From positions 26,261,001 to 26,325,000 of the forward strand of contig CM059587.1 of the NCBI GenBank assembly GCA_030407085.1: a stretch of DNA of 64,000 nucleotides, read 5' to 3'. The stretch comes from Trichopria drosophilae. Its lineage: Eukaryota > Arthropoda > Insecta > Hymenoptera > Diapriidae. This document shows positions 36,368 to 49,047 of this stretch, piece after piece (position 1 is the stretch's first letter; each line of letters begins with the position of its first letter). The notes under the pieces are model-generated. The model made no database searches. It saw only the letters and a list, made by a program, of their open reading frames with translations, and was not told the DNA's origin. The position numbers and the translations under genes are program-made.

Positions 36368-39300
36368 AAAAAAAAGGTTACATATACCCTTACAAGGAGG
36401 AATATGAAAAATGTCCCGTTATAACGTTTGCAATCATTGCTTATGATTTATTAAGTCTTCGCACTGGATAATTTATTTACAATTAATGTCTGCTCGAACA
36501 TAATGGTCTATTGCTGGAAACCTTCAATTGAATTGGATTTTGCATTTTATTACACATTATTGTAGGTGGATTTATATACTCGCGTAAAGAAACAGGAAAA
36601 AGGTCGTAGATATAACGCGAAGGTTGCAAAGTGAAACGCTTTACATTGGTTAATTGTACTAGCGTTTATACTCACCAGAAATCATTTTTTAATATTGAAA
36701 AGAAGAAGAAAAGACTTAATTAAAAAGAAATTAGTAAAACAATGTTTTTTATTAGCTGATAGGAGACATTCGCCCCTCGAAGAATCAGGAAACCGTAGGG
36801 GCTTTTCTAATTTTAATTGATTTATGAATAGATAAGTGGCTATACTGTATGCATTTTTATGTAAATTCAAGGCAACTTTTTAACTGATTTAATTATATTT
36901 ATACTGCAGGCTGGTTGCAATTATACATGTAATTGACAGGCACAATTATAACAGAATTGTGTCAATGCTGCAGTTTTCCTGCAGGGTGCAGCTTGCTAAA
37001 CGTTGCTGATCGCGAGTTAAGCGTTAGAGAGTATGTAACTGATTGTAAACCACATGAATCCTTAATGCAAATTATGCAGTGCCGCACTCTCATTAATAAG
37101 AAATTACTTTGTAACAAAAGTGGCACGATTATCTGCCACAAGTAATTTCGCAAGATGACAATAATTTCATAAACGGGAAATTCTACTTCGAATTTGACTT
37201 CTGACTTTGAACCTCGAGAAACGTAGCTTTATAATTTTTTCAGTAGGTGTCTACAATTTTATGACTTGGCTAAGCCTTGATAAGAATATTTGAAAAAAAA
37301 AGAATAATAATATCCTTATAGACACCAAGGTTCTCTCGCAATTTCCCTTTCCAACTACGAAGCTTCAGGATCACGGACGCAGTAAAATGAATGTAGTTAT
37401 ATGTCTTATGTCATTTAGAAAACACGATAGTTGAGAAGATAAGTATCTATAATTAAGTGCGGTAATTAATTAATTTGATCATTTATGCACGGGACTGTCC
37501 TTAAGTAGTTCACATCACGCTGCTTTTTACACGCTAAAAAAATTCGTTACGGAAATAGACGTTTGTGAATTGTAATTTGCTTCTTTACTATTCTACAATT
37601 ACAGAGTAAACACATGCCGATAATTATCCCATTATGTCTGAAATGAAGAATACAATGATGTCTGCATAAACAACGTCCAACTGGGATTTGTTCGATAAAC
37701 TGATAAAAAAGAAATTGGAAAAATAGATTTTTTTTAATTGTCTTAAAAAAAGAATTTGATCAGTCCTTGAATGCTCGACAACGCTTATAGTAAGTGGAAA
37801 CGTTTGAAACTTTCAGAAAATGGAATTCACTTTTACAGACATTAGCAGTGCAATATAAGTTGTTATGAAATTTGGCGGGTCAAGTGAAAGAACTTCAGGC
37901 TGAGTTGTCCGAGTCTTATATCGGGACCTGCTCCAATCAAGCACTAGGCGCGCAATTTTATATGCTACATATTGCCTTTCAAAATATAGGCTTTTAATTA
38001 AATATTTCAGCAATCGGAATTAAATAAAAATTGGGAAATTAACAAACTTTACGTCATTTTATTGGAATTTATTGGTATTTAAAAATATATGAAATAATTT
38101 TATTTTAATTTTAATTTAATTCATTTTTATTGAAATTTTGTATATATTAAATCAATCGTATAAAACAATAAATAAAAGAAATAAATTGAAAAAAAATATT
38201 TCTATTGTTTAATGGTCAAGAAAAGTTAAAAGATCTTAGTATTAATATTTTAATAAAAGAATAAAGTGTTTTTTCTTATTTGTGCAATAAATTTTGTAAC
38301 TTTTTGTAAGTTTTTGCTGTGTTATATTAAATGAGATTAACAGATCTGATTTAAAGATAGATAAATTAAACATTTCTTATTAACTTTTAAATTAACAATA
38401 TAAAACAGTAAAATGATAAAAAATAGACTTGTATGTCAGACTTTCAAAAGTTTGTTTTCAATGTTAAATGGTAATTCAGATAACTTCCGAGTTCATTGAT
38501 TGTTTTTGACATTTATGTTAAAATATTCAATTCGCAGACGACAATAGCGGAGGCGATGTTGCGACTTTTCCGATACTGAGTGAGATGAAATTTTCTTGCG
38601 AGGTAATGAAAGTTGAATGAAATTTCGACTATGGAGCAGGGAATGAGATATTTTGAAAAATGAAATAAAAAAGAATGGCTTTCGACAAAGTGTCTTACCT
38701 CGTTCGGAAAAGTGCCGGTGTTCCAAGTTGGGCAAATGGGAGCAGATTAAAAGTCCCAAAGGATCGGTTTTTGGTATTAGGAATTGGCGGGAAAGGTATG
38801 AAATTTTGAACTGTGGCCTATTTGAATACTTTGGGTGTTCACTTTGAATACTAAGCCACTAGAGAGTTTCGCGTCCCGCACTCTTTCCCTCTATTGTCCG
38901 ATGATTACTGAAACTGACGTGACCGAATAGTCGAGGCTCTTGACTTGCTCTCCTCGGCTCCCGGGTGTTACATAGAACGCGACCTTTTTGTCGGGCGATT
39001 TTTCCACGGCGCTTTCAGAAGACACCCGGTTCCTTTCTACCACCGCGCATTTCTGACTGTCAGATTTCCCGCGAATGATTTCAGATTTCTAATTTCCGAT
39101 TTCAGATTTCTCGCACCTTGCTCCACTCTCGTCGTCCTCCCGCCACCTCCTCTTCCCTCCCACCTATCAAGATCTCACGGTTCCCCCTACTGCTTTGTGT
39201 TGCCCACCTTCCCTTTTTATCGGGCATTTGTTTCGCGTCATAGCAGGGCCCCCGATAGCTATTCGAAAAAAGCTGCTATACATCATTAATAGCCTATATG

Positions 39301-39700
39301 ATATACTTACGATCGAGCATGACTAATTTACGCTTACCAATGCGGCTAGCCGCGTGCATGCATTGTCACAGAATGCGCTTGAATACGCAAATGACAATTG
39401 CCACCGTTAAATTTCATAAGCGACCTTGTTAAGTCCATTTTCCACTGTTATTGTTTTTTTACCAAAACGATATCGTCAACTTTCTAATTCACGTGGCGTG
39501 ATCTCGGCAAATATAGCAAAACTCCTTCCGATACTTCGTATTCCTGCAATTTGCGAATTTAGATGGTGTAAATTTACCATTCCTTGATAAAAATGTAAAG
39601 TAATTAAGGTATCAGTCTCAATTATGAAACACTACAATAAATACTAGTATACTACACCCTAAATAAAGCATATTATTATCTGGACAAAAATTGTAGGTAT
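36368..39700. other. Ebony upstream region, 5' UTR intron and promoter (inferred)
   Basis: No protein gene is recognised here. If ebony has an untranslated first exon, it should lie in this interval. The part at about 38860-39260 is distinctly GC-rich for this window and is the best promoter candidate. The rest (36400-38500) is AT-rich and unique. The open frame on the plus strand at 38945-39289 is rich in Pro/Ser/Arg and most likely reflects base composition. Confidence 0.4.
38860..39260. promoter_or_regulatory. GC-rich island, candidate ebony promoter
   Basis: This block contains dense C-rich runs such as CCTCCCGCCACCTCC and several CpGs in a region otherwise far more AT-rich. A short direct repeat, ATTTCAGATTTCT-like, occurs around 39078-39112. 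It lies 2.5-2.9 kb upstream of the ebony start codon. The role is inferred from position and composition only. Confidence 0.3.
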
Positions 39701-39703
39701 GAA

Positions 39704-40672
39704 GTCATTAAAATAAATGAATTTATTTCTTGGTCTTGACGGTATATTTACGAGGGGGAATTAAAATAACAAATAACACAGCTCGACAAAATTTCAAAAA
39801 CTGCATGTTGCCTAACATGTTACACCCGATTGTTATAGAATTTTGCCCGTAGAATCCGAACCTGACCTTAAGAATACTGGATTGGCTCTAGTTTTTGAGC
39901 AATTTAGGTTTGAAAGTGTAAAAAAACGGATATTTTCCATTATTTGAGCTAGTATAAAACAATAAAGCTATATATTATAAATGTCCGCATATGACGAAAA
40001 GACAGCTTAAATATTGCCCTTTGAGACCCAAAAACAGAAATCTAAATATTGTACATTTTGAATAACTGGGAACAGCTTTTGTGTCCGAGGGCGCCTCAAT
40101 ACTGTTTAATGCTTTCATGAACATTTTCTGAAGACAAGATTGTAACGGCTAATTAAGAGTGAATTGTTATTTAGTACTTTTCAATTTCACTTATAATGGG
40201 TTTGTAGTCAGACTTAACAAATTAAAAATTACCAAACCAATTGACGGACATAGAAAAACTACACAGAAAACACATCGTGTAATATCTTTTGTCTTAATTG
40301 TTCATCTCAATTCGGTAAGATTTTTTATTTGTGTCAACAATACCTAGATATTTGTGGGTCTCAAAGGACAATATTTAAGCTGTCTTTTTGTCATATGCGG
40401 ACATTTATAATGTATCTCTTTATTGCTTTACAATAGCGCAAAGAATGGAAAATATCCGTTTTTTTACATTTTCAAACCTAAATTGCTCATAAACTAAAGC
40501 CAATCCAGTATTTTTAAGGTCAGATTCGTATTCTACGGACAAAATCCTATAAGAATCGGCTGTTATTGCTTGGGCAACAAAATTTTGTTGGCCAGTGTAA
40601 TCATTTCGGGTTTACGATGGAACCACTATTAGTTTATCAAACAAAAAAAAATTTATACATAAATAGAACCGG
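39704..40672. repeat. Target repeat, copy 1 (split by the foldback)
   Basis: The left part (39704-39776) includes TTATTTCTTGGTCTTGACGG and GGGAATTAAAATAACAAATAA. The right part (40598-40672) includes TCATTTCGGGTTTACGATGG and TATTAGTTTATCAAA. Together they match the unbroken copy near 41113-41240, apart from a few substitutions. Confidence 0.75.
39777..40597. mobile_element. Foldback element with TAA target duplication
   Basis: The left end reads CACAGCTCGACAAAATTTC and the right end, inverted, reads CACTGGCCAACAAAATTTTG. The arms are long, with GAATCCGAACCTGACCTTAA, TTTTCCATTnTTTGnGCTA, AATGTCCGCATATGAC and CCCTTTGAGACCC all present in both. TAA flanks it at 39774-39776 and 40598-40600. An uninterrupted copy of the target at about 41113-41240 shows the joined sequence ACAAATAATCATTTCGGG. 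CAC ends with a 3-bp duplication could fit the CACTA/CMC group or a TNA-targeting element; this is unproven. Confidence 0.75.
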
Positions 40673-40837
40673 AAACATGTGAAATCATCGCTAACGCAGA
40701 AATCCCGATTTTACTTATATATTGCATATATTTATTTTATAGGAAACGATCATATGTGGGTTCTGTTTCCCTCTAGCGACGACAATAAATTGTAATCAAA
40801 TGCCCATTTCTTGAAGATTAACGAACTTTTATTAAAA

Positions 40838-40899
40838 ATATGTTTCGTCCCGTTTGGACTCATCAGTAAGGCGAACGAGGATCCCTGCCCTAGACATAT
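40838..40899 (-). ncRNA. Type III hammerhead ribozyme (complete by manual fold)
   Basis: A hammerhead is a self-cleaving RNA, common in satellite repeats and Penelope-like or other retroelements. Reading down from 40899 on the minus strand: AUAUG (stem III), U, C (position 17, complement of 40893, cleavage after it). Then stem I UAGGGC (92-87) pairs GCCUUA (72-67), 6 bp with one G-U, around a 14-base loop. Core CUGAUGA (66-60) follows. Stem II is GUCC (59-56) with GGAC (50-47) and loop AAACG. Then comes GAAA (46-43), and CAUAU (42-38) closes stem III with AUAUG, 5 bp. All invariant core bases are present. No host protein gene overlaps it. Activity and transcription are inferred, not shown. 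Confidence 0.75.
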
Positions 40900-41112
40900 A
40901 AGAAACAAAATTCCTTATAAAAAATTACAAAGTTGAGATTTTAAATAACATTATAGTGGGGGAGAAACCTACTATAGCTATTTTAGTACATATCGACTAA
41001 CATGGTAAACGAGATATCGTTCTACCCAGTGCGTATATGCATTGTTTTCCAATTTTAAAATGCGAAGAAGTTTTGCCTAAGCAAAATAATTTACTTCTTA
41101 ACCGCTTATTGT

Positions 41113-41240
41113 GAAATAATTAAAATAAATTAATTTATTTCGTGGTCTTGACGGTATATTTACGCGAGGGAATTAAAATAACAAATAATCATTTCGGGTT
41201 TACGATGGAATCTCTATTAGTTTATCAAAAAAAAATATAT
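41113..41240. repeat. Target repeat, copy 2 (uninterrupted)
   Basis: This copy carries the same TGGTCTTGACGGTATATTTA, AATTAAAATAACAAATAAT and TTTCGGGTTTACGATGGA blocks with no foldback between them, so it shows the empty site. It runs into a TATATA/poly(A)-rich tract at 41227-41262. Confidence 0.7.
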
Positions 41241-41313
41241 ATAAAAAAAAAATATATATGAAGTCATTGTTTAATTTCATTTCAACATAAATGATTACAT
41301 TGTCCAATTTCTT

Positions 41314-41764
41314 TTAACCCTTTAAGGCCCAGCGGTTTCGATGGAAACCACTTTTGTGTTCGAACATTCATAACTTTGTCAAAAATTAAGCAATTTTTCA
41401 GTTCTAAACTCCAAAGATCTACAAATTTATATTACTTTTTTTTAAAAAAAAGTACAGTGCAATAAATTTACAACAATCTTATAATTATAACTATATTTAA
41501 AAAAAATGTTTTTGCTAAGGGTTGTTAAAAAAATTAAAAATTCTTAAATTACTTCAAGTAAGGCTCATGAAAATGACTACTGTGGGTTTTTTAGGGTTGC
41601 TGATTACGAATCTGATATTAGTTTTTCGTCTGCGATATTGGATCCGCCATTTTGAATGTTGAAAAACTAACATGAGATTCGTAATCAGCGACCTCAAAAA
41701 CCCTTAAGTACAGAGTATGACGAAAATCGCATCACTTAGAAAAAGTCGGGCCTTAAAGGGTTAA
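41314..41764. mobile_element. TTAA-bounded palindrome
   Basis: The ends are TTAACCCTTTAAGGCCC and its inverse (TTAA at 41761-41764). Near the right side, a GATTACGAATCTGATATTAG block faces an inverted one with GGATCCGCCATTTTGAA and GAGATTCGTAATCAGCGAC. There is no coding frame. Confidence 0.75.
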
Positions 41765-41817
41765 TATAATAAAAAAGTAGTTATGCGCAAATATCTATAT
41801 ATATATTCATATAAAAT

Positions 41818-42231
41818 ATGAAGCCCCAATCTTCGAAAAATTGCGTTTTATTGCGGTTTTATGGGTTTTTTGTAAAAATTTCAAATCATACAAAATGTTT
41901 TAAATAAAAAAGATAGAGAACCAAATTCCCTACAAAAAGGTTATTTTCATTTTCATCATAATATCAATGCTAATACCGTAAAGGACTCATTTACCTGAGA
42001 ATGATGGATTTGTTTTATCATATAACCTCATTTATAACACAGTTTCATGTTCTGGGATATTTATACACATTACCTTTCACATTAGAAAAAAATGCATCCA
42101 ACTTTTTTTGTACAGAATTTAATGTTCTATCTTTTTTATTTAAAATATTTTTTTTGTCTGATTTGTATTTTTCAAAATAAGTGGAGAAACACGCAATGAA
42201 ATGTGGGTTTTTTGATATTGCGGCTTCAATA
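41818..42231. repeat. Diverged foldback
   Basis: ATGAAGCCCCAAT at the left faces GCGGCTTCAAT at the right. TTTAAATAAAAAAGATAGA in the left arm pairs with TCTATCTTTTTTATTTAAA in the right. The arms are otherwise diverged. No gene is present. Confidence 0.45.
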
Positions 42232-44390
42232 TGCCCGATCGATAAATTTTGTTGTCATATTCGGAATCAGGAAGCTAAAATACTTCCAAAATATGTCAAG
42301 TTATTTTTTTTCAAACAAGGAAGTGTATTTTATATGCGTGTTTCATATGAGGGACATTGTAAATGAAACAGTAGGGACATCCTGTCATGTTGGTGTTGCC
42401 CAATAGGGACGTGTAGTTTATCGAAAGTTTTTCTTGATAAAATAATGTTGCAACTTTAAAATAATTACATAAACAACAAAACGAACAAAATTAGTTTTTA
42501 ATTAGAATGTTTCTCAATCTGTAGAGTAAGTGTAATAACGTACGTTTGCGCTCTTTAAGTGCACTTTCAACAATAATAAATAACACTTAATTTCAATAAA
42601 ACAGTAAAAAACGATAAAATTAACGTTCAGACGCAGCTTCAGACATTTGTTCAGGAAATATTGATAAATTACCCGCATGGCACACTTTTCAGAAATGTTT
42701 TTTTAATAACTGAAATAATTTTAAGGTCGACAAACTCATTTAACACTGAAAACACGCATTGGAATTCTAACATTTGATGTGCTTCATCAATACTCAGGAA
42801 ATTACTTTTACACAACAATATTAAGATTCAATCATTTTTTTATAAATTCTATCATATCTTTGATACACACGTAGCTCTTAAATTCGTTTCACACATTAAC
42901 GTCAGATCATTGTCCTTTTTAAGAACTTAATTTTGTTCAGTTACACGATATATGAGTTTTGAACATCGTATAAGATCAGGGTTAATGTAGGCATATTTGT
43001 GCTCCTGTTTTATTTAATTCAAACGCTCATTTCCAACTAACTCGAGTGTTTAAATAACTCAATGTAGTAATGTTAAAGCCCCTAAAGAGAAATGCCGTCG
43101 AAAAAAAATGATTGGAAACTCCGTTTTCACTAAAAAATACCAAATTTTACATTTCAAATTATTATTTTTCAGATTATTAATAGACTTCAAGAAAAGAGGA
43201 GGATCTATATTCGGCTGATATTTAAAGGAGACAGATATTTAGAGAAAGGAGATATTTTAAGTAAACTAAAATGAAACGCAGTCTGCAAGTGTCAAAATCT
43301 TCATTTGTGAAGACAAATAAACTTTCATTCTTACTATCGATGTATTTTCAAGCCCTGATCTCGTGAGATTGTACACAACCCAACTCTATTCATTTGAATT
43401 TCACTGCATACTGTCAACCCGTATAATTATATCTTTGTTACGAAACTTAAACGATATTTTAACCATTAACTTCTATAAATATTGTTTATTATATATTAAA
43501 GAAGTGGTAAGAATATCTAATCTTGTAAAAGTCACAAAAAAGCCCGTATACAGAGAAATATTTCCTGGGCAACATTTGTTGGAATCGTGATCTCTCTTCA
43601 TCTTCACTCCGATATAATTAACTGAGAAAATATGTTCTTATTATGTAGGTAATTGTCAAATATTCGTTGGAATTAAAACATGAAGATTAAGTTAATAGCA
43701 ACTGATTTCAAGTGAACAATGAGTCACTTTAAACAATATTTATTTAACTATTTAGATTCACATTTTTAAAATGAGAGTTTGATAGTCACAATGGAAGTGA
43801 ACCTATATGCAAGCTGGCTCCCTCATTATGAGTTTTCAAAGGGGCTATGGTTACTATTTTTCTTGTGTTATGTCTTCGACATTTATAATTTCAGTCAAAA
43901 ACAATAATATAACAATAATATTGCCGTCGTTCCTCGCCCCAAACCCACGAGGACATTGGAGAACTGGTGAGGGGACATATTTTAAATAGAGGAATTACAG
44001 TGTTTAATTTGTCTTTTGTGAAGTTGTCAAGTTTAATACGAGGTGTGAAATTTTAAGGTTTGGTTTTCTTTTTATTTATACGCAATGGATCGTGTAAATA
44101 TCAATTTATCAGGTATCTCTTGCGATGAATTTCCCTACATTAGTTTGTCACGCCTTTGCTTTTCGTTCTAATATATATTTTATAATCCTATTCCTGTCAG
44201 ACTTTTTTTCAATCATTTAATTTAGGGAAATCTCATGTTTATGCCATACAATTACCACGAATGTCATCCAGATTTATTAGGTTTCACGAAATTTTTCACA
44301 CATTGGTAAACGTACACTCAAACAAAAATTTAGGATATATTATCTGAATATGTGCCTCTTAGCAGTCAAATATTGAGTAATTTAAACTAC
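42232..44390. other. Intergenic, nothing recognised
   Basis: AT-rich sequence with small open frames that lack any family resemblance. No repeats with clear ends, tRNA or splice-linked exons were seen. Confidence 0.45.
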
Positions 44391-44991
44391 ACTGTTAAAA
44401 ATATTCGGAAAATTTTTATACTTTTATATTATTGGAGTAACAGAGTTATAATAAAATCTGTTAAAGACAGACAAATTATGCAACAGTCTGAGAAAATTAC
44501 GAAAATTGTAACAGAAATATGAATATGAATCAGCCAGCGAATGTGAAGTTAGTTTGATCTGTCGCCGCCAGGGACAGACGCGACAGTAGAATCGCTACAG
44601 GAGGATTCCTGTTTTAGAAATTGGATTTCGATTCTATCATAAGGGATTCCATGGTGTAGCTTCAATACATAAAGCATTTCATATCCGAATAACATCATTC
44701 TCATTCTGACGATACGTCTGAGTACAATGACAATATAATATTTTATGCTGAAAATTTATATGCCAATATTGGTTCGATAAATTTGATACGTTTTATATAA
44801 TTTATTTATGTAATTAACCGCAAATCTACTTAAATCACTACGAATTTAAGTACATAGCTATATCAAACATGCTGATAAATTATTTAATGAAGCCAACACA
44901 TTTTTTATTTATCTTACACATTTCTGTTACTGTAACTAAAAGTTACTAAATTTTGTTTCAGAAAATTCCTAACGAAATTTTTAACAGTGTA
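44391..44991. mobile_element. Element with ACACTGTTAAAAAT ends
   Basis: The left end reads ACACTGTTAAAAATATTCGG and the right end, inverted, reads ACACTGTTAAAAATTTCGTT. Further inside, TAACAGAGTTATAATAAAAT and GTTACAGTAACAGAAATG suggest weak continuing symmetry. The middle contains a GC-richer stretch (44540-44615). No transposase frame. The ends resemble those at 446-803 (CACTGT), so they may belong to one broad group. Confidence 0.5.
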
Positions 44992-47900
44992 CGTTTCAAC
45001 TGAGTTGTCTAAATAATGTTGAATTACAATCGTGATTAAGTTCGAAGAACTAATATATAGTTGAATCGTCTAAAAGATGCTAACTGGCAACCGCATATTT
45101 AATTAATATTCCTAAATTTGTTTACAGTATTTGGCTCGCAAATTGCTGCCATATTTTAGTATTAACGTCATGCTGCTTCCGATACTTCAGCCATACATTT
45201 CCTATGTGAGAATTCACCAGATTGTATCCGTATTTTATCTACACTCCCATTTTTTAAAGGTTTAGGTTCTTCATAATCTGGTTGATGATGAGCACTTCAT
45301 GCTCGTATTCTTCATAATTTCTCAGACCTGGTATCAATGAAGTTTTCTAAAATGCTTAAAATAATTCGACCAAATAGTATAATTGAAACAATCATAAGGA
45401 TTACGTCATAAAGACTTCTTTATTTCTTAAAATTTTTGTTGCCTGAATTTTTGCATTTTGCGGGGCAACGTTCGAAGAAAAGAACGAGTAATGTACAATT
45501 AAAACCGGTATATTTAAAATAGATTATATAAACTCGAAATGTTTTATGTAAATGGTTTAGCGAAAGTAAATTTGTGAGGTTTTACATCAATAACTTAGTG
45601 AAGATCTCTAAATGATCTGCTCATATTAATAAGCGGCATAGTAATATTATATTATGCAACAAGTACGAAATGTGTCATGATCATGTTGCATGCTATTGTT
45701 ATGTAATTTTCAAATTCATAACAAGTTCGGATTCACGTACTTGTTTTTTCTTCACTATTTTCTTCACTAACTGAAATTAACTAGTATGTGAAGTACCACT
45801 TTTTACTTCACGCACCGAATTATATAATGTTATATTATCTATAACGAGGACGATCTTCAGACACTAAACGGATTGCATACGATATTTTTTGCAGTTTTCA
45901 TGTGTGAAGTATCAAAAGTCACCTTCACATCACTCATAGATTTTCTATGACATGCAAGGAAAATCTTTTTTTTATATTTATAAATTTCTCATTTACACGT
46001 CGCAAATATTATACACCTTTTTTAGAAAAAAGAAGACCATGAGTTTAGTGGATTAACTACCTCAATACGATTTTCGCACTTTTTATTATTATTTATTATA
46101 TGTATATTATCGCACAAATTCGAATTAAACGGTAATCAATCGTGTGTTATTTTTCTCTACGGAACATTCCACGCAGTATTTGAATCAAATGTATTTCATT
46201 ATTCGATGAATTTATTTATATATTATCTCTGTTTATTATTCTTCAAGATTGTCTCCAGGATTTATTGTGCATCCCATGTACCATGAGATTAATTCGAATT
46301 AAATACATTATTGATATATCACAAATGTCTTTGCACCTCTTAGAAATGTTGACGTTTATTAGTGTCCGAAATAAATAATTAGTAGACAGAAAGAAAAAGT
46401 GTACTACGGTTTGAATGCAAATAAATTACAGGCGCCAAGTAACCTGTTTGTGTAAACGGTTGGTGCACTCCCATGTAAGAGTAGATTATACTTAAAAACA
46501 TTTTGTTTTAACTAAATGATGTGTTACCAAACGGAGACTAATTATTTTATCGTTCTTATAGCTGAATATAATTTTGCAATTTTACAAACATATGTTGGAT
46601 TAAGAACATTTTAGTAAAACTAAAGAAATATAGATTGAAAACTACTACTAAGGGAGTTAGGTTAAGTAACTGACCGCTTATTTAAATTTATTATATTTGA
46701 TTATTATATTAGTAACTAGTATATTTTAACATTCAATGAGCGTTCGTTAACTGTTAATAAATTCTACATTAAATTCTGTCGTTTGAACTGCGCATGTCAA
46801 CAACACGTCGAAAAATTCGTAGAAAATCGAATGACTTCAAGTGTGTATGTTTGTTTATCTCGATTTCGGTGAAACTGTAAGCGCATAAATGTACTACATG
46901 TCCAGTAATAATCCTAACATTAATATTTAAAATGCTTATTAACTTTAATATTATATTAAATATTAACATAAGAAATTTAAACGAATCTCAGATTACGGAA
47001 ACTTCAGGATAAAGTACCTTACATTAAGATCAAAATCTAAATTCTGTTAGCTTTACTATAAGTTATTGCATTAACTGTAAACACGCATTTCTCCCAGTGT
47101 AAGATGTACAATTTACGCGTATTTTGAAAACTTATAAAAGTGAAAAATATGGGTTAATCGGTTTGTTCAGTCAACCATAGGTTCGCATTGAAGAATATAT
47201 ATAATATTGTAATTTATGTATTAAAACAAGGTTTATAATTTGTACTTGATAAATCTGGTACGACTTATGGGTCTAGTGGCACAGTTATCTTCTGTAAAAC
47301 GTAAGAAAATGTCTTATATTTGTGTGCGAAGTGCATAGAAAGTAATTTTTGTATTCATAAATGCATGGATTTTAACTTCGAAGGCGTGCCTTTGAAAACA
47401 CTCATGTACCTATTGCAGATGTCGCCGTATATAAGTAAAATCCGGGGAAACATAGTTATTTCAAAATTTTGATTTATTTATTAAATCCATCATATTTGGA
47501 AAGTAATTGCATTTGAGTAAAAAAGAATCCCACAATAATAAAGCCCCAATCAAATACCAAATTGTATAACAAATTGCAGTAGAACATAGTAGACGATTGA
47601 AATTAAAAACTTGTGAATAATGTGAATACGGGGTGAAATTTGATAAATGCAAAATGGCCGCAATTTCGTGAAAAAAGTTGTTAAAGAATAATGGGCAGAA
47701 TTTTATTTTGTTTTTTTAAAACGTTTTTAAAAAGCATTAATAAATTTATAGCCCGTTAAAAGTAAGAGTTAATATTTATTTTAAGAAAAAAATAAAATAA
47801 CATCGATAAATTAAAGATGATTTACACGGGTAAACGTGAGAATGTAATTATTCTCAGCCTTTAAAAGAATTTAAAAATTACAAGAATAACTTAATCAAGA

Positions 47901-48917
47901 TTCTAATCAAGGTGAAAGTACATAATCTGCAGGGGATTATTATATACGACTTCTTCTCTCTAAGACCTACATGACTAGCTATTCGCAACCTGCCACGTTA
48001 AGGTAAAGATATATTATATCTTCGATAAAGAAAATACAAGTTCTGTTTTATGTACATTAGGAGTAAGAGAAAACGAATTAAATAACCACACGGTAAATAA
48101 AATACTAATATCGAATCAATGTATTCTTTACGGTTTTTTTAGAAATTTTCGAATTTTAGTGATATTATGATTTATAAATGTAAATTTTTATTTTAAGAAA
48201 ATAATGTTGATAATACATTTAGTAACGTAATCAATTCCTGAAATTAAATTATTTTTTAATCAATTTTCATTAATTATTACACGAAAAGTTTTATTAGTAC
48301 TCTATCACTCTCTGATAAAGGGATCTTGATTATATTACATAAATGAATATTTGACAACGGGTTTTATATAGTAGATAAGTCCTGCAATTTCTAATTTTTT
48401 AACTATGAATATTTGGTGGTAAAATATTAATTTTTAAATAATTTGTGCATACTTTACCCCGTAGAACGATGACACATCGTTAGAGTCTGGTAGACAAAAT
48501 AAAACTGTAACAAAAAGTCTCAAGGTGTTTTCTATATGATAAAAATTCAGCACGTAATAGATAGATAAAAATTAAACGCACGCTTTTGAAATGTGTGCAT
48601 GCAAACAATGTATTTATATCGTATTCAGACTTTCAATATAGCGAAATAATATCACATTAGTATTAATAAAATATATTCGACCATATGATCGTATAAATGT
48701 TGTTATTTTAATGAATTTTGTTTAGATTTACACATTTCTCTGCATTCAACATTATTTTACATTGCAACGTTTATTTTAAATGGTACCAGTTTTTTGTCGG
48801 CTGAAGTGAGAACGTCATCTACACAATTCATAAGGGTTTACGAAGATGCTGGAAAAATGTTTTTATTGCTTTTTAATTTTCGAAAAAAATTTAACAAAAA
48901 AGGGACAAGCTAAATAG
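44992..48917. other. Intergenic, nothing recognised
   Basis: Nearly 4 kb of AT-rich unique sequence. Open frames are all short and of biased composition. I saw no exon with family resemblance and no repeat with clear termini. Confidence 0.45.
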
Positions 48918-48976
48918 ATTAGATCCCGGGACCTGCGATTGACGGTCGAATGCTCCACCAATTGAAAAACCGCTGG
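48918..48976 (-). pseudogene. tRNA-like fragment
   Basis: On the minus strand, TCAATTGGTGGAGCATTCGA resembles a D-arm/A-box region and is followed by an anticodon-like loop CCGTCAA between TCGA and TCGC. GGTCCCGGGATCTAATC then follows, close to a T-arm/B-box. The acceptor ends do not pair and the B-box is altered, so it is not a working tRNA. It may be a tRNA pseudogene or the head of a tRNA-derived SINE. Confidence 0.35.
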
Positions 48977-49047
48977 AAAAATTGGTAATAAGAATGTCAC
49001 AATTACCATATAATTTTTCACTTTCAATCATACTACTAACTTGAAAT

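Noticed and set aside
38945..39289. 114-residue plus-strand open frame rich in Pro, Ser and Arg
   Set aside because: Its composition follows the GC-rich island; no domain, no splice partners, and it starts and stops without context.
45280..45315. GATGATGAGCA / TGCTC stem resembling a hammerhead core
   Set aside because: GAAA does not follow the stem (GTATTC does), so the core is absent.
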